Assembly (NCBI RefSeq): GCF_001761365.1 | Contig: NZ_CP017477.1 | Coordinates: forward strand, 332,501-396,500 | DNA length: 64,000 bases | Source of the DNA: Polaribacter vadi | GTDB lineage: Bacteria; Bacteroidota; Bacteroidia; Flavobacteriales; Flavobacteriaceae | Reading direction: 5' to 3' | Made by a program: the position numbers and the translations under genes | Notes under the pieces: model-generated | Told to the model about the DNA's origin: nothing | The model's database searches: none | The model's input: only the letters and a program-made list of their open reading frames with translations | Shown: in pieces, positions 19,870 through 27,512 of the stretch | How the letters are laid out: each line of letters begins with the position of its first letter | Position numbering within the stretch: position 1 is the first letter of the stretch

Positions 19870-20091
19870 TTAATATTCATCCTCATTCCAAAGATAATCA
19901 TCCTCTGTAGGATAATCTGGCCAAATTTCAACAATTGAGTCATACGCATCACCTTCATCTTCTATATCTTGTAGATTTTCCACTACCTCTAAAGGAGATC
20001 CAGTTCTAATAGCGTAATCTATTAATTCGTCTTTGGTTGCTGGCCAAGGTGCATCTGCTAAATAAGATGCTAATTCTAATGTCCAATACAT
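19870..20091 (-). CDS. DUF2795 domain-containing small protein
   Basis: A 73-residue acidic protein. It begins MYWTLELASYLADAPWPATKDELIDYA and continues with TGSPLEVVENLQ, which is the DUF2795 signature found widely in Bacteroidota and actinobacteria. The C-terminus is highly acidic (DEGDAYDS, EDDYLWNEDEY). No enzymatic motif is seen, and the role is unknown. It lies alone between secA and the adenosyltransferase gene, with its own promoter and terminator. Confidence 0.85.
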   Translation of the reverse strand: MYWTLELASYLADAPWPATKDELIDYAIRTGSPLEVVENLQDIEDEGDAYDSIVEIWPDYPTEDDYLWNEDEY

Positions 20092-20113
20092 TTCTTAATT
20101 GTTTAATTTTGTG

Positions 20114-20143
20114 CAAAAATAATTTTTTTACGCAATTATGCAA
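20114..20143 (-). promoter_or_regulatory. Predicted promoter of the DUF2795 gene
   Basis: On the minus strand TTG (20141-20143), 19 bases, then TATTTTTG (20114-20121), a full TAnnTTTG match. The start codon is 22 bases downstream. Confidence 0.55.
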
Positions 20144-20300
20144 GTCTTTTTTAAGAAATATACCTTAAAGATATTGTATTGTTTTATAAACTATTGAAAA
20201 TCAATTATTTAGTTTGATAAAAATTTTATAATTTCTTTAATATCGATAAAAAAAGAACTTAACATTAAAAGATTTCTTTTAGCAAGGCTTTAAGATTTCT

Positions 20301-20873
20301 TTATTGTTTTGTAGGAATCCATTTGATTTCCTCAACTTGTAAGTCTAAAGACAATTTTCGTGCCAGCACAAAAAGGTAGTCAGAAAGTCGGTTTAGGTAT
20401 TTTAAAATGTCTTCATTTATGGGTTCATTATCATTTAACTCAACAGACAAACGTTCTGCGCGTCTACAAACACATCTTGCAACGTGACAGAATGACACAG
20501 CTTGATGACCTCCAGGCAAAATAAAATGAGTCATTTGAGGCAATACTTCATCCATTTTATCAATTTCATTTTCTAGAAAAAGAATAGAATTTTCATCAAT
20601 TTTAGGAATATTTAAACGCTCTTTACCAGATTTCAACGTTTCTTTTTCTGGTGGAGTTGCCAACATTGCACCTAAAGTGAATAATTCATTTTGAATTTTT
20701 AACAAAGCATCTTTTGCAGCTGAGCTAATGTCTTGGTCTTTAATCAAACCAATGTAAGAGTTCAATTCATCTACAGTTCCATAACTTTCTATGCGCAAAT
20801 TGTATTTTTTAACTCTAGAACCACCAAAAAGAGCAGTTGTGCCATTATCACCAGTTTTTGTGTATATTTTCAT
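20301..20873 (-). CDS. PduO-type ATP:cob(I)alamin adenosyltransferase
   Basis: The 190-residue enzyme transfers the adenosyl group of ATP to cob(I)alamin to make coenzyme B12. The N-terminal ATP loop KIYTKTGDNGTTALFGGSRV, then SYGTVDELNSYIG, and the C-terminal helix with CRRAERLSVEL and LNRLSDYLFVLAR are family hallmarks. PduO-type enzymes are trimeric and unrelated to CobA and EutT. Presence of the gene implies use of adenosylcobalamin, for example by methylmalonyl-CoA mutase or ribonucleotide reductase outside the window. The FecCD-type importer at 0.9-2.9 kb could supply corrinoids, but that link is only a guess. Confidence 0.94.
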   Translation of the reverse strand: MKIYTKTGDNGTTALFGGSRVKKYNLRIESYGTVDELNSYIGLIKDQDISSAAKDALLKIQNELFTLGAMLATPPEKETLKSGKERLNIPKIDENSILFLENEIDKMDEVLPQMTHFILPGGHQAVSFCHVARCVCRRAERLSVELNDNEPINEDILKYLNRLSDYLFVLARKLSLDLQVEEIKWIPTKQ

Positions 20874-20905
20874 GCTTAAAAGTTAAATGTTTATAGTTTA
20901 GAATT

Positions 20906-20935
20906 CAAAGTTACGAAGTTTGAAAATTGTTTAAA
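20906..20935 (-). promoter_or_regulatory. Predicted promoter of the adenosyltransferase gene
   Basis: Minus strand TTTA (20932-20935), 18-base spacer, TAACTTTG (20906-20913). The ATG follows 33 bases later. Confidence 0.5.
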
Positions 20936-20985
20936 GAAATGTTAGCATAATTTAACACAAGATCAATTGTAAAACTCCAAAAAAG

Positions 20986-21471
20986 TTAGGGCCTTATTAT
21001 AAAATGTTCTTTTACTTGTTCCTTTCTGAAGAAAATTAATCCAAAATAAAAAAGATCGATTGTAACTGTTGCATCTTGTAAATTAATCAATTTTTGCCAC
21101 TCTTTTGTATGCTGATAAATTGCATCAATAAGTATGATATGATGAGAATTTAAAAGCTTGAAATTTATATTTTTTAAAGAAGGTAAGTCTTTGGTAAATA
21201 ATAGTTTATAGGTTTTGTTTTCATTTTTTATAAATGGATTTACATCAAAATTAATATGATTAATCTCAAAATAATTAACAATCTTAGTCAAAATTATTAA
21301 TTGTTTTTTTGATAGACTTTTTAGCTCATTAAGTTCTAATAAGTCGTTATTTCTTATTTTTTGCTGATACAATCCTTTGGTTATAAAATCATAAACAAAA
21401 GGCGAATGTAAACCATGTTGATTTTGAGATTTGATTAAAAACTTGAGGTAAGAATACGTTTTAAAAAACAT
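20986..21471 (-). CDS. Hypothetical protein, possibly a shortened methyltransferase-like family member
   Basis: A 161-residue cytoplasmic protein. The N-terminal block YLKFLIKSQNQHGLHSPFVYDF and the C-terminal block IDLFYFGLIFFRKEQVKEHF resemble the two ends of a Flavobacteriia family of class I methyltransferase-like proteins that are usually longer. The middle lacks a glycine-rich SAM motif, so if the relationship holds, the catalytic core has been reduced and the protein is probably not an active methyltransferase. The gene is monocistronic and divergent from DinB. Confidence 0.55.
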   Translation of the reverse strand: MFFKTYSYLKFLIKSQNQHGLHSPFVYDFITKGLYQQKIRNNDLLELNELKSLSKKQLIILTKIVNYFEINHINFDVNPFIKNENKTYKLLFTKDLPSLKNINFKLLNSHHIILIDAIYQHTKEWQKLINLQDATVTIDLFYFGLIFFRKEQVKEHFIIRP

Positions 21472-21555
21472 TAAAATTTGTTCTAATTAAGATTGATGAA
21501 TTTGTTTATTAAAATGATTAAATTCGCTGATACAAACTTACAATAATCTATTGAA

Positions 21556-22065
21556 ATGATTCCTAAAAACGAATATGCTCCTTATTTTGAACAATACATG
21601 CAATTGGTAACGAAAGAAGGCAAATCGATTATAGAAAATATGCAAAATTCTCAAATAGAATTTGATACTATTTTAAGAAACTTACCAAAAGAAAAGCATA
21701 ATTTTAGCTATGCAGAAGGTAAATGGACACTAAAAGAATTGATTCAACATAGTATAGATACTGAGCGTGTTTTTTGTTATAGAGCTTTGTGTTTTGCTAG
21801 AAATGATAAAACTTCTTTACCTGGTTTTGATCAAGATATTTTTGTTGATAATGGCAATGCAAATCAATTAGAGTTTAGTGATTTATTGGATGAAATGAGC
21901 ACTTTACGAAAATCGACTATTCACTTATATAAAAGTTTTTCTGATGAAGCTTTATTGCGAATTGGAATTGCTTCAGGCAATAAAATTTCTGTTAGAGCAT
22001 TAGGATATTTATTTTCTGGACATCAAATGCATCATTTAAACATTCTTAAAGAAAGATATTTGTAA
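21556..22065 (+). CDS. DinB-family (DinB_2-like) protein
   Basis: A 169-residue four-helix-bundle protein of the DinB/YfiT metal-binding superfamily. Three metal-ligand His positions are visible: KELIQHSIDTERVF in the first half, and HQMHHLNIL near the C-terminus with His pairs. Conserved KWTLKE precedes the first. Members include thiol-dependent transferases using bacillithiol or mycothiol and many of unknown role. No damage-response function can be assumed from the name. The 75-residue gene that follows starts 24 bases downstream. Confidence 0.85.
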   Translation: MIPKNEYAPYFEQYMQLVTKEGKSIIENMQNSQIEFDTILRNLPKEKHNFSYAEGKWTLKELIQHSIDTERVFCYRALCFARNDKTSLPGFDQDIFVDNGNANQLEFSDLLDEMSTLRKSTIHLYKSFSDEALLRIGIASGNKISVRALGYLFSGHQMHHLNILKERYL

Positions 22066-22089
22066 ATTTGTAAAAATTAATTTTAGCAT

Positions 22090-22317
22090 ATGACTTTACC
22101 AAAATTTTTATTGGCAGATAATAGTAACTTTCCAGATGATATTTTTGTGTTACACACAGAGTTTCCTCGTTTTTTGATTAATCTAAAAGATGATGAAATT
22201 GAATGGTTTGAAGATTTAACAGGAGAAAGTGAAGAAGATATATCAACAGAATTAGCAGATTTAATGGATAAAGCTGGAGAATTTTATGATTCTGAAATGA
22301 AACAATTCGAAGATTAA
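22090..22317 (+). CDS. Small conserved acidic protein
   Basis: A 75-residue, strongly acidic cytoplasmic protein (FEDLTGESEEDISTELADLMDKAGEFYDSEM) that starts MTLPKFLLADNSNFPDDIFVLHT. I recognise this as a small protein often seen in Flavobacteriia but know no function. It is cotranscribed with the DinB gene at a 24-base spacing. The predicted fold is mostly helical in the second half. Confidence 0.7.
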   Translation: MTLPKFLLADNSNFPDDIFVLHTEFPRFLINLKDDEIEWFEDLTGESEEDISTELADLMDKAGEFYDSEMKQFED

Positions 22318-22318
22318 T

Positions 22319-22353
22319 AAAAAAGCCCAAATTAGTTAAAAACTAATTTGGGC
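22319..22353 (-). terminator. Strong hairpin between the small acidic protein gene and mutS2
   Basis: A perfect 13-bp stem, GCCCAAATTAGTT with its complement, and a three-base loop. On the minus strand it is followed by TTTTTT, so it would terminate leftward transcription, about 150 bases beyond the mutS2 stop. On the plus strand there is no T-run, only an AACAAC...GTTGTT motif. Confidence 0.7.
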
Positions 22354-22510
22354 AACAACTAACCAACCGTTGTTATACTTTGTAAAATTAAGCTTACTAC
22401 TACAAGTTTAAAATTATAAGTACAAAATAAAGACGATTTAATATAAAAAAGGTTTCATTTAATAAGGCTATTTAATACTTATTTAACGTTTTTTATATAA
22501 GTCTATAAAA

Positions 22511-24718
22511 TTATTTCTTTGCTTTCTCTACCAACTCAATTTTACTCAAAGTAGTTTTTGTGGTAAAAATTCCGTAGTTAATAGTTACATTTTTTTTGTC
22601 AATTTTATCGATAGTTCCCACAGAATTAGAATCTATAATTCGTACTCGATCATTTATTTTGTAGATGTATTCAGATTTTTCTTGAGCAATTTTTACAGCT
22701 TCTATCTTCTTTTCCTTTCTAACTTCAACAACTTTTTCTAAAACTTCTTTTTCTACTTTATTAATGACCTCTTGCATTTGTTTTTGAACAACTTTTGCTT
22801 TCTGTTTTTGAGATTTTGTTTTAGGTTGAACAGGATTTTTCTTTAAATGTTTTACTTTTTCATCTGTAACCCATTTATTGAAATTAGTATTTAATTCCTT
22901 TTTATTATTTGTTTGGAAGTACTTATTTAATAACTCATTTGTCTTTCTACCCAAAGAAAGCATTTTTTGATTTTGATCATATAATTCCTGAAAACCAGAT
23001 AGTTTTTCTTGAATTCGCTGTTCTTTTTCTTGTAAACTATCTATATGTTCTTGACCTTTTGTTTTTTGTTTTTCTAAATTATCTGAGTTTTTCTGGAGTT
23101 TATTTCTCTCTTTTTGAAGTTTAGAAATGGTTTTGTCCAAACGTACTTTTTCTGTATCAACTCGCTTTTTTGCTTTATTAATTAAGCTAAAAGGAATTCC
23201 GTTTTTTTGTGCTACTTCAAACGTGAACGAACTTCCTGCTTGTCCAACAAATAATTTATACAAAGGTTCTAAAGTACGTTCATCAAACTGCATGTTTGCG
23301 TTGGTAACATTTTCCAACTCGTTTGCCAACACTTTTAAGTTGGAGTAGTGGGTTGTAATTATTCCGAATGCTTTTTTATTGTAAAATTCTTCCAAGAAAA
23401 TTTCGGCTAAAGCTCCACCCAATTCTGGGTCTGAACCTGTACCAAATTCATCAATTAAAAACAAGGTGTTTTCGTTACATCTTCTTAAAAAGTTACGCAT
23501 GTTTTTTAAACGGTAACTATAAGTACTTAGTTGGTTTTCAATAGATTGATTGTCTCCAATATCCGTTAAAACAATATCGAAAATATGAGTTTCACTTCGT
23601 TCATCAACAGGAATTAAAATACCACTTTGTACCATAATCTGTAACAAACCAATCGTTTTTAAAGTGATACTTTTTCCACCAGCATTTGGACCAGAAATTA
23701 CGATTATTTGTTGTTGTTCATTCAACTCAATAGTTTGCGGAACTGTATGTAAATTTTGTTTTTTATTTTTTCTCCATAAAACAGGATGATACGCATTTTT
23801 GAAAAAGATTCTTTTTGTTTTAGATATTTTTGGCAGAATCGCATTTATTTCTTGCGCGTATTTTGCTTTGGCTCCAATGCTATCAACATGAATTAAAAAC
23901 TCAAAATAGTCTTCTAACAAAGAAACCATTGGTCTAATTGTGGTTGATAAATCTCTTAAAATTTTTACAACCTCCTGTTTTTCATCATAAATTAAATTTT
24001 GATATTCTCTGCTGTAAGCCAAGGTTGCTTGTGGAGCAATGTAAACGATATTTCCAGATTTAGATGACCCCAATAAACTACCAGCAACTTTTCTTCTGTG
24101 CATGGCAGCAACTGCTAAAACACGCTGATTATCAACTACAGTTTCTTTAATATCATCTAAATAACCTGCAGCAATTGCTTTGGATAAAGCACTCGAAAAA
24201 CTTGCGCCAATTTTGCCACGAACATTATTAATATCTTTTCTTAATTGTTTTAAAGTTGATGAGGCATTGTTTTTTACTTCGCCAGAAATCTCGATAATTT
24301 TCTTGATTTCATCATCAATATAAGTAGTGAATTCGATTTTTTGAGAAAGTTCATAAAACGCTGGAAACTGAATTTGAAATTTTTTAAAAAACTTAATCAG
24401 TTCATTTACAGTTAAAGAAGTCGTTGCAATTTTTAAAAAGGCATCCGTTTCTATAAAACTATTTTCTATGGCTAAACGTTTTATACTTGATGAAATATTA
24501 TCAAAATTATGATTAGGAACTCTATTTTCACTTTCAAAAGAAGACACATATTCATCCACTAAATTTAGTTCCTTAAACAACTGCCTTTTGTTGCGAATTG
24601 GAATAATTTCCAGCACTTTTTCTTTTCCTAAACCAGAAATACAAAATTCTGTAATGTGTTGTAAAACTGTAGAAAATTCTAAATCTTGTAATGTTTTTTC
24701 GGAGATACTAGTATTCAA
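22511..24718 (-). CDS. mutS2: MutS2-family ATPase lacking the Smr nuclease domain
   Basis: A 735-residue ABC-class ATPase. The clamp/lever region precedes Walker A GPNAGGKS (343-350); Walker B LFLIDEFGTGSDPELGGAL and the switch ITTHYSNLKVLA follow, then a long charged coiled coil (about 510-690). The C-terminus is a KOW-like beta domain (YKINDRVRIIDSNSVGTIDKI) and the protein ends there. Classical MutS2 has a C-terminal Smr endonuclease domain, which is missing. MutS2 acts on recombination intermediates and, in Bacillus, on collided ribosomes; this form may keep only ATPase and binding activity. It is not the mismatch-repair MutS: no N-terminal mismatch-binding domain. Confidence 0.88.
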   Translation of the reverse strand: MNTSISEKTLQDLEFSTVLQHITEFCISGLGKEKVLEIIPIRNKRQLFKELNLVDEYVSSFESENRVPNHNFDNISSSIKRLAIENSFIETDAFLKIATTSLTVNELIKFFKKFQIQFPAFYELSQKIEFTTYIDDEIKKIIEISGEVKNNASSTLKQLRKDINNVRGKIGASFSSALSKAIAAGYLDDIKETVVDNQRVLAVAAMHRRKVAGSLLGSSKSGNIVYIAPQATLAYSREYQNLIYDEKQEVVKILRDLSTTIRPMVSLLEDYFEFLIHVDSIGAKAKYAQEINAILPKISKTKRIFFKNAYHPVLWRKNKKQNLHTVPQTIELNEQQQIIVISGPNAGGKSITLKTIGLLQIMVQSGILIPVDERSETHIFDIVLTDIGDNQSIENQLSTYSYRLKNMRNFLRRCNENTLFLIDEFGTGSDPELGGALAEIFLEEFYNKKAFGIITTHYSNLKVLANELENVTNANMQFDERTLEPLYKLFVGQAGSSFTFEVAQKNGIPFSLINKAKKRVDTEKVRLDKTISKLQKERNKLQKNSDNLEKQKTKGQEHIDSLQEKEQRIQEKLSGFQELYDQNQKMLSLGRKTNELLNKYFQTNNKKELNTNFNKWVTDEKVKHLKKNPVQPKTKSQKQKAKVVQKQMQEVINKVEKEVLEKVVEVRKEKKIEAVKIAQEKSEYIYKINDRVRIIDSNSVGTIDKIDKKNVTINYGIFTTKTTLSKIELVEKAKK

Positions 24719-24815
24719 AGTTTAAAATTTAATGTTCAAGGTTTTTTGCGAACTAATAAGTAACTTTGAATTCAAAATTTTGAACCTTGAATTCAGAGAA
24801 CAAAAATAAGAAACA

Positions 24816-25481
24816 ATGCAAGTAAAAATAGCCGATCCTTGGAAAAATATTTTACAAAACGAGTTTGAAAAGCCTTATTTTAAAAACTTAATAGAATTTG
24901 TAAAACAGGAATATTCAAATTATACATGTTACCCAAAAGGAAAAGATATTTTTGCTGCTTTTGACTTTTGTTCTTTAAATGATTTAAAAGTAGTTATTAT
25001 TGGTCAAGATCCTTATCATGGACCAAATCAAGCCAATGGTTTGTGTTTTTCTGTAAAAGACGGAATCGCTTATCCACCTTCATTAAAAAATATTTTTAAA
25101 GAAATTTCTACAGATTTAAATCAGGAAATTCCTGAAAGTGGAAATTTAGAAAAATGGGCAAAACAAGGTGTTTTATTATTGAATGCAACTTTAACAGTAA
25201 AAGCTCATGAAGCTGGAAGTCATCAAAAACAAGGTTGGGAAACTTTTACAGATCAAGTGATTAAACAAATATCAAACGAAAAAGAAAATATTGTTTTTTT
25301 ACTTTGGGGAGGTTTTGCTAAGAAAAAGGTAAAATTAATTGATAAAAAGAAACATCATATTTTAGAATCTGGGCATCCATCACCTTTAAGTGCAAATCGC
25401 GGTTATTGGTTTGGAAATGAGCATTTTTCGAAGACCAATGCTTTTTTAAAATCTATTCATAAAAATGAAATAGATTGGTAG
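24816..25481 (+). CDS. ung: Uracil-DNA glycosylase
   Basis: Family 1 UDG that removes uracil from DNA to start base-excision repair. The 221-residue protein contains the water-activating motif GQDPYHGP (Asp65), the uracil-contact LLLNATLTV and the DNA-intercalation loop HPSPLSANRG (His187). Length is normal. It is divergent from mutS2 with about 100 bases between, a spacer rich in degenerate TTGAATTC-type repeats, and is followed by a strong bidirectional terminator. Confidence 0.97.
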   Translation: MQVKIADPWKNILQNEFEKPYFKNLIEFVKQEYSNYTCYPKGKDIFAAFDFCSLNDLKVVIIGQDPYHGPNQANGLCFSVKDGIAYPPSLKNIFKEISTDLNQEIPESGNLEKWAKQGVLLLNATLTVKAHEAGSHQKQGWETFTDQVIKQISNEKENIVFLLWGGFAKKKVKLIDKKKHHILESGHPSPLSANRGYWFGNEHFSKTNAFLKSIHKNEIDW

Positions 25482-25508
25482 ATTTCTGTCACGATTTCTC
25501 ATCAATTA

Positions 25509-25543
25509 AAAACCCTTCAAGTTTTAAAAACTTGAAGGGTTTT
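25509..25543. terminator. Bidirectional terminator between ung and the convergent operon
   Basis: A 16-bp perfect stem with core AACCCTTCAAG, short loop, A-run on the left and T-run on the right. It serves ung (plus) and the operon ending at 25613 (minus). Confidence 0.9.
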
Positions 25544-25612
25544 GTATATTTTTAAGTTTATAAATTAAAATATATATAAACTGAAATTTTAAAATTTACA
25601 GAAAATTAGGAT

Positions 25613-25762
25613 TTATACAAATAACATTTGTTCTAATTCTTCATTTTGAGGTTGCTCTAGTTGAATATGATCTGCCAAACCACAAGAAGAAGATGTACTT
25701 CTGCAAGAAGCAAAACAAATAATTCCTAAAATACAAACTACAATAAATACTGCTCTTTTCAT
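25613..25762 (-). CDS. Small lipoprotein (49 residues)
   Basis: An ORF of 49 codons starting MKRAVFIVVC with a hydrophobic signal and lipobox FASC followed by RSTSSSCGLADH. The mature peptide would be only about 30 residues, acidic and glutamine-rich. Very similar short lipoproteins with a CRST...CGLA motif are, from memory, common in Flavobacteriia. It lies 19 bases after the binding-protein gene and before a terminator, so it is probably the last gene of that operon. Confidence 0.65.
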   Translation of the reverse strand: MKRAVFIVVCILGIICFASCRSTSSSCGLADHIQLEQPQNEELEQMLFV

Positions 25763-25781
25763 TAATTCTTCTATTTACGGT

Positions 25782-26642
25782 TTAAATGTACATATTTTTT
25801 ATGAAATCTCCCGAATTTTTCTTCTCTTCTAGAACGTTAAACTGCACCATTTTATTTTGAATACGACCAATTAAATTTTTAGTAATAGGATTTCCATCAT
25901 TCCACTCTGTTATTTGTAACCATTTTTGAATGTCTTCCAATTGCTGTTCGTATCTTTTTGCTAAGGTTTTATCAATATTATTTAATTTTTTAAAATCTTT
26001 AGTTTCAGCATTTATAATCTCTAAAACTTTTTTAACTTCTTCAAAATTATTCTCTAAAACTTCGTTTCTAACAGCAATTACAAAACAAGGCCAAGGAGTT
26101 GGGCAATTATCAATTCTTCTAAAAGTGCCATTATCAACTAAAGGTTTTGTGGTAAAATGTTCCCACATAAAATAATCTGCTTCGCCATTTGTTAAAGCAT
26201 CAATGCCACCTTGCAAATCTTTTATCACTTTAAATTTTAGTTTTGCAATATCCCAACCTTGATTGTAGGCATTTACAATTGCCATTAAATGAGATCCAGA
26301 ACCAAATCTACTAATGGCAATAGTAGCATTTTCTAAATCATCAATCGTTTTAAATTTAGATTTTGCACCTACATGAATTCCCCAAATTAAAGGAGTTTGT
26401 ACAAAAGTTTGTACAATTTTCGACGGATTTCCATCTGCAATATCTTTGATAATTCCTTCCGTTAAAACAATAGCAATATCTACAGAACCATCTCTTAAAG
26501 CTTTACACATTTGTCCTGTTCCTCCAGGATAATCTTGCCAACGAAGATTAATATTGTGTTTGCTATATTCTTTATTTTTTAGAGTGATGTACCAAGGGTA
26601 ATTAAAGTGTTCTGGAACACCTCCAATTTTTAAGTTTGTCAT
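25782..26642 (-). CDS. Cytoplasmic NMT1/SsuA-like substrate-binding protein
   Basis: A 286-residue protein with the type II periplasmic-binding fold. Features include KIGGVPEHFNYPW at the start, YPGGTGQMCKALRDGSVDIAIVLTEG, TIDDLENATIAISRFGSGSHLMA and LQGGIDALTNGEADYFMWE. It has no signal peptide or lipobox, so it should stay in the cytoplasm, and no transporter genes adjoin. Soluble members of this fold without a transporter are known in fungi (THI5 and the Candida Ca3427 type); the THI5 Cys-rich motif is not seen. The ATG directly abuts the stop of the nucleoside phosphorylase gene, which argues for a shared metabolic role. Ligand unknown. Confidence 0.78.
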   Translation of the reverse strand: MTNLKIGGVPEHFNYPWYITLKNKEYSKHNINLRWQDYPGGTGQMCKALRDGSVDIAIVLTEGIIKDIADGNPSKIVQTFVQTPLIWGIHVGAKSKFKTIDDLENATIAISRFGSGSHLMAIVNAYNQGWDIAKLKFKVIKDLQGGIDALTNGEADYFMWEHFTTKPLVDNGTFRRIDNCPTPWPCFVIAVRNEVLENNFEEVKKVLEIINAETKDFKKLNNIDKTLAKRYEQQLEDIQKWLQITEWNDGNPITKNLIGRIQNKMVQFNVLEEKKNSGDFIKNMYI

Positions 26643-27512
26643 TTACTCAATTAATTTTTGCAAAGTGTATTCAATTAAATTTTCAACAACTTTATATGGA
26701 TTTTCACTAAAAGTACCATTTGCTCTGTTGGCAATAATGGCATTCATAGAAACTGCATTGTGTCCTAAAAGTTTAGATAAACCATAAATTGCAGATGTTT
26801 CCATTTCTAAATTTGTAATTCTAATTCCGTTAAAATTAAAACTATCAATTTTAGAATTTAAATATTCATCCTGTAAACCTAAACGTAAAATTCGTCCTTG
26901 AGGCGCATAAAAACCACCAGCAGTAGCCGTAATTCCTTGAAAAATTGTGTCAGAAATAATTTTATTTGCTAAGTCATTACCATTTGCAATTACCAAAGGA
27001 TACGATTTTTTAGCACTCCAATTGGTGTGTTTTACAAAAGCTTCTTCGATTTCTGGATGCGAAATTTCATCAACTTGATAGGAGTGAAGCATCCCATTTA
27101 AATCGATTGCATGAGAACTTAGTAAAAAAGAATCTACTGGAATATCTTTTTGCAAAGAACCAGAAGTACCAATTCTTACAATATTTAAGGCAGTATGTTT
27201 TTCCTTAATTTCTCTGGTTTCTAAATTGATATTTACCAAAGCATCCAATTCATTTAAAACAATATCTATATTATCAGGACCAATTCCTGTTGAAATTACA
27301 GAAAGTCGTTTTCCTTTATAAATTCCTGTGGATGTTTTAAATTCTCTTTTTTGAGTGGTAAACTCAATATTATCAAATAGTTGTGTGATTTTATCAACAC
27401 GATCTTGATCACCAACGAAAATAATATCTGTAGCAATATTTTCTGGTCTTAAATTAAGATGATAAATACTTCCATCTGGATTTAAGATTAATTCAGATTG
27501 TTTTATAGCCAT
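26643..27512 (-). CDS. Nucleoside phosphorylase (uridine phosphorylase-like)
   Basis: A 289-residue enzyme of the PNP/UDP phosphorylase family 1, which cleaves a nucleoside with phosphate to base and ribose-1-phosphate. It shows GDQDR (34-38, phosphate loop), STGIGPDN, the RIGTSGSL core (113-120), and the ribose-binding block TNLEMETSAIYGLSKLLGH. The family length is normal. The base specificity is not obvious from sequence. The start codon abuts the stop of the DUF1835 gene, and the stop abuts the next start (TAA then ATG at both joints), so the three proteins are tightly coupled. Confidence 0.88.
   Translation of the reverse strand: MAIKQSELILNPDGSIYHLNLRPENIATDIIFVGDQDRVDKITQLFDNIEFTTQKREFKTSTGIYKGKRLSVISTGIGPDNIDIVLNELDALVNINLETREIKEKHTALNIVRIGTSGSLQKDIPVDSFLLSSHAIDLNGMLHSYQVDEISHPEIEEAFVKHTNWSAKKSYPLVIANGNDLANKIISDTIFQGITATAGGFYAPQGRILRLGLQDEYLNSKIDSFNFNGIRITNLEMETSAIYGLSKLLGHNAVSMNAIIANRANGTFSENPYKVVENLIEYTLQKLIE

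Noticed and set aside
20874..20985. Cobalamin riboswitch upstream of the adenosyltransferase gene
   Set aside because: The spacer is too short and lacks a B12-box-like sequence.
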